A stretch of DNA of 64,000 bases, taken from positions 62,001 through 126,000 of the forward strand of contig NZ_CP014835.1 in assembly GCF_001598035.1 (NCBI RefSeq). Reading direction: 5' to 3'. Shown here one piece after another: positions 62,278-64,000 of this stretch. The DNA comes from Streptococcus halotolerans. Lineage in GTDB: Bacteria; Bacillota; Bacilli; Lactobacillales; Streptococcaceae. The position numbers and the translations under genes are program-made. How positions within the stretch are numbered: position 1 is the first letter of the stretch; every line of letters starts with the position of its first letter. A model generated the notes under the pieces. That model was given only the letters and a program-made list of their open reading frames with translations. It ran no database searches and was not told the origin of the DNA.

Positions 62278-64000
62278 ATGCTTTCTAAAAAAGAAATGTC
62301 ACTAATGGATTTTTTAATAAAGCAGAGGTCTACATTTGTCTCTAGTGAAGATATTGGTCATCAGCTAGGGATGAGTGATCGCACGGTCAGAAAGTACCTC
62401 AGTCAGTTATCAGACACGATTGTTGGACATGGTGCTAGTATTATCTCTAAGAGAGGTTATGGTTACCAACTGATGGTTGATGATCAGCCGATGTTTGAGC
62501 TTTTTTGGCAAAACCTGTTAGCAGCAAAACGCAATGTGAAAGACGTTTTACAAATTGAGGAGGCAGAAGATCGTAAACACTACATCTTAAATAAACTCTT
62601 TTTTGAAGATAAACAGCAGTCCTTAAAAAGCCTTGCTAAAGAATTATTCATTAGTCGCACAACCTTAAATAATGTCCTTTCTCTGATTCGTGAGACTCTC
62701 CTGCCTTATGGTTTAACCCTATTGACAAATAAACAGATGATCACTGTTCTGGGGTCTGAAGCAGATATGAGGCGCTTTATTATGGACTATTTCTTTGTCA
62801 ATAGTTTTGATGAGTCCATGTCTGGCATGGTAGAACACTATTTTGTGTCGACGATCAATTTTCCAGAATTGACCATTTTTGTCATAGATGAATGTCGCAA
62901 TGCTGACTTGAAATTATCTGATTTTATTATTCAGAATTTAGTGCTACACATTGCGCTAATGCTTCAACGAATACGACTTGGTTATCCTTTAAAAAGCTTT
63001 AATAGTTCTGATGTCATTGAATCATCTGAAGAATACCGCGTCGCTAAGAGAATCTTAAATCGAGTTGAAGAGGCTTATGATATCAGTTTTCCTAAGGAAG
63101 AAGCTAATTATATCGCCCTTCATTTGACAGTTAAGAATTCATCAGTCAATCCTGCTACAACAGGATTTTCGACAGGTTTAATTGAGTATCATCTGAAAGA
63201 AAAATTTGTAGAAGCGAGCCAGCTCATTGCCGTTCCTTTTTATTTGGATAATGATCTCCTTAATGGCTTGACTGCCCATATGACACCGCTTCTAAGTCGC
63301 TTGAAAAATAAGATTCAAATGACCAATCCTCTGACAGAACAACTAAAACAGGATTACCCAGAAGTTTTCGAGATGACCAAGCATGTTTTTAAAGACATGC
63401 CGGAATTGTCACCCTATCAGGTAACTGACGATGAATGGGCCTATATTACCCTTCATCTGATGGCAGCTATTGAGCGTTATTCCAACAAAAATAAATTAAA
63501 TGTCTTGGTAGTCTGTGCGACAGGATACGGTAGTGCCTTGATGCTAAAAAATCGTTTGGAAAAAGAATTTGGCGGTAGCTTGCAGATTGTGGATGCGATT
63601 AGTTACTATGAATTATCTGAAAAAAGACTTCAGTCTATTGATCTGATTATTTCATCCATTAGTCTTTCCAATCTGATGTTTTTAACGCCTGTCATAAATG
63701 TTAGCGTTTTCTTAAATGACGAAGACATTGCGAGAATAAGAAGTTATTTATCAGAAGAAATCTCTGTAAACTATAACAGTAGGGGGCAGAGGAAGCTAAG
63801 CGATGAAAAAGCTTGTCAGATTGCCGAAGAGATGTTTGTTTCAAAACGCTTTTTCTATTTTGAACAAGAACTCTCTAAAGCTGAAGTCCTTGAGACTATG
63901 GTCAGCAGTTTAGAAGAATCAAGAGATGACCAGTTCGTTGAGCAATTTTTAAAACAAATGGAATTACGTGAAAGTTATAGTCCCATTGTTTATGGTAATA
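62278..64000 (+). CDS. BglG/LicR-type PRD transcriptional activator, C-terminus cut by window end
   Basis: ATG 62278 follows AAAGGAGG; 574 codons are open up to the window edge. Layout: N-terminal helix-turn-helix (SSEDIGHQLGMSDRTVRKYLS, about 20-40), a second HTH-like region (SLAKELFISRTTLNNVLSLI, about 120-139), two PTS regulation domains (about 180-400; phosphorylatable His in EANYIALHLTV at about 282 and in WAYITLHLMAAIE at about 391), an EIIB-like domain with VVCATGYGSALM (Cys at about 413), and the start of an EIIA-like domain. PTS proteins phosphorylate such regulators to link activity to sugar uptake. It probably controls the adjoining operon and PTS genes outside the window. Confidence 0.88.
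   Translation, partial: MLSKKEMSLMDFLIKQRSTFVSSEDIGHQLGMSDRTVRKYLSQLSDTIVGHGASIISKRGYGYQLMVDDQPMFELFWQNLLAAKRNVKDVLQIEEAEDRKHYILNKLFFEDKQQSLKSLAKELFISRTTLNNVLSLIRETLLPYGLTLLTNKQMITVLGSEADMRRFIMDYFFVNSFDESMSGMVEHYFVSTINFPELTIFVIDECRNADLKLSDFIIQNLVLHIALMLQRIRLGYPLKSFNSSDVIESSEEYRVAKRILNRVEEAYDISFPKEEANYIALHLTVKNSSVNPATTGFSTGLIEYHLKEKFVEASQLIAVPFYLDNDLLNGLTAHMTPLLSRLKNKIQMTNPLTEQLKQDYPEVFEMTKHVFKDMPELSPYQVTDDEWAYITLHLMAAIERYSNKNKLNVLVVCATGYGSALMLKNRLEKEFGGSLQIVDAISYYELSEKRLQSIDLIISSISLSNLMFLTPVINVSVFLNDEDIARIRSYLSEEISVNYNSRGQRKLSDEKACQIAEEMFVSKRFFYFEQELSKAEVLETMVSSLEESRDDQFVEQFLKQMELRESYSPIVYGN

Overview
The window reads as a low-GC Gram-positive chromosome, a Streptococcus, probably from the pyogenic or a neighbouring group. 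The housekeeping order rplK-rplA / pyrH-frr-cvfB-msrA-yozE / phoH / ybeY-dgk-era / mutM-coaE / MFS efflux-rpmG-secG-rnr-smpB is streptococcal. So are the YSIRK-type/LPXTG surface protein, the ISL3 and IS3-type transposon sequences and the sus-like sucrose operon. I cannot fix the species.

Layout. (1) 1-5.1 kb is an accessory segment: the 3' end of a DNA methyltransferase gene, an SF2 helicase, a 94-aa protein and a GIY-YIG (T5orf172-type) nuclease, all overlapping as one operon. A small membrane protein and degraded sequence follow. (2) 5.2-16.6 kb holds ordinary metabolic genes: two hydrolases in an ATGA-coupled pair, an ATP-grasp protein with an esterase, a D-2-hydroxyacid dehydrogenase, a second esterase, a rhodanese, a DinG-type exonuclease/helicase, an aspartate aminotransferase and asnS. 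(3) 17.5-26.7 kb is one gene for a 3046-residue cell-wall-anchored protein: an L-type lectin-like head, a helical spacer and 22 perfectly identical 309-bp repeats plus a 23rd variant copy. (4) 26.9-30.7 kb is a patchy region with an IS66 remnant, a TipAL-like MerR regulator, an NAD(P)-binding protein, a candidate structured RNA and decayed DNA. (5) 30.8-51.4 kb is the core housekeeping block. It is interrupted by an intact ISL3 element with a visible 8-bp target duplication, an IS3 remnant and three pseudogenes (two NUDIX, one YczE-like). (6) 52.1-58.1 kb is a LacI-regulated CUT1 ABC transporter plus GH32 hydrolase, matching the pneumococcal sus locus. (7) 58.3-64 kb is a GH4 / GH1 / MupG-like operon followed by a PRD-type (BglG/LicR-like) activator that runs off the end.

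How it works together. Regions 6 and 7 form a carbohydrate block. The sus genes import and cleave a sucrose-like or fructo-oligosaccharide, with an ATPase that must come from elsewhere. The neighbouring operon encodes cytoplasmic phospho-glycosidases, presumably fed by a PTS encoded outside the window. The first segment is best read as a restriction/defence-like cassette. The best candidates for something undescribed are that cassette (especially its small protein, which resembles the helicase C-terminus), the repeat protein with an EF-hand-like motif in every repeat, and the structured RNA candidate near 28.75 kb.
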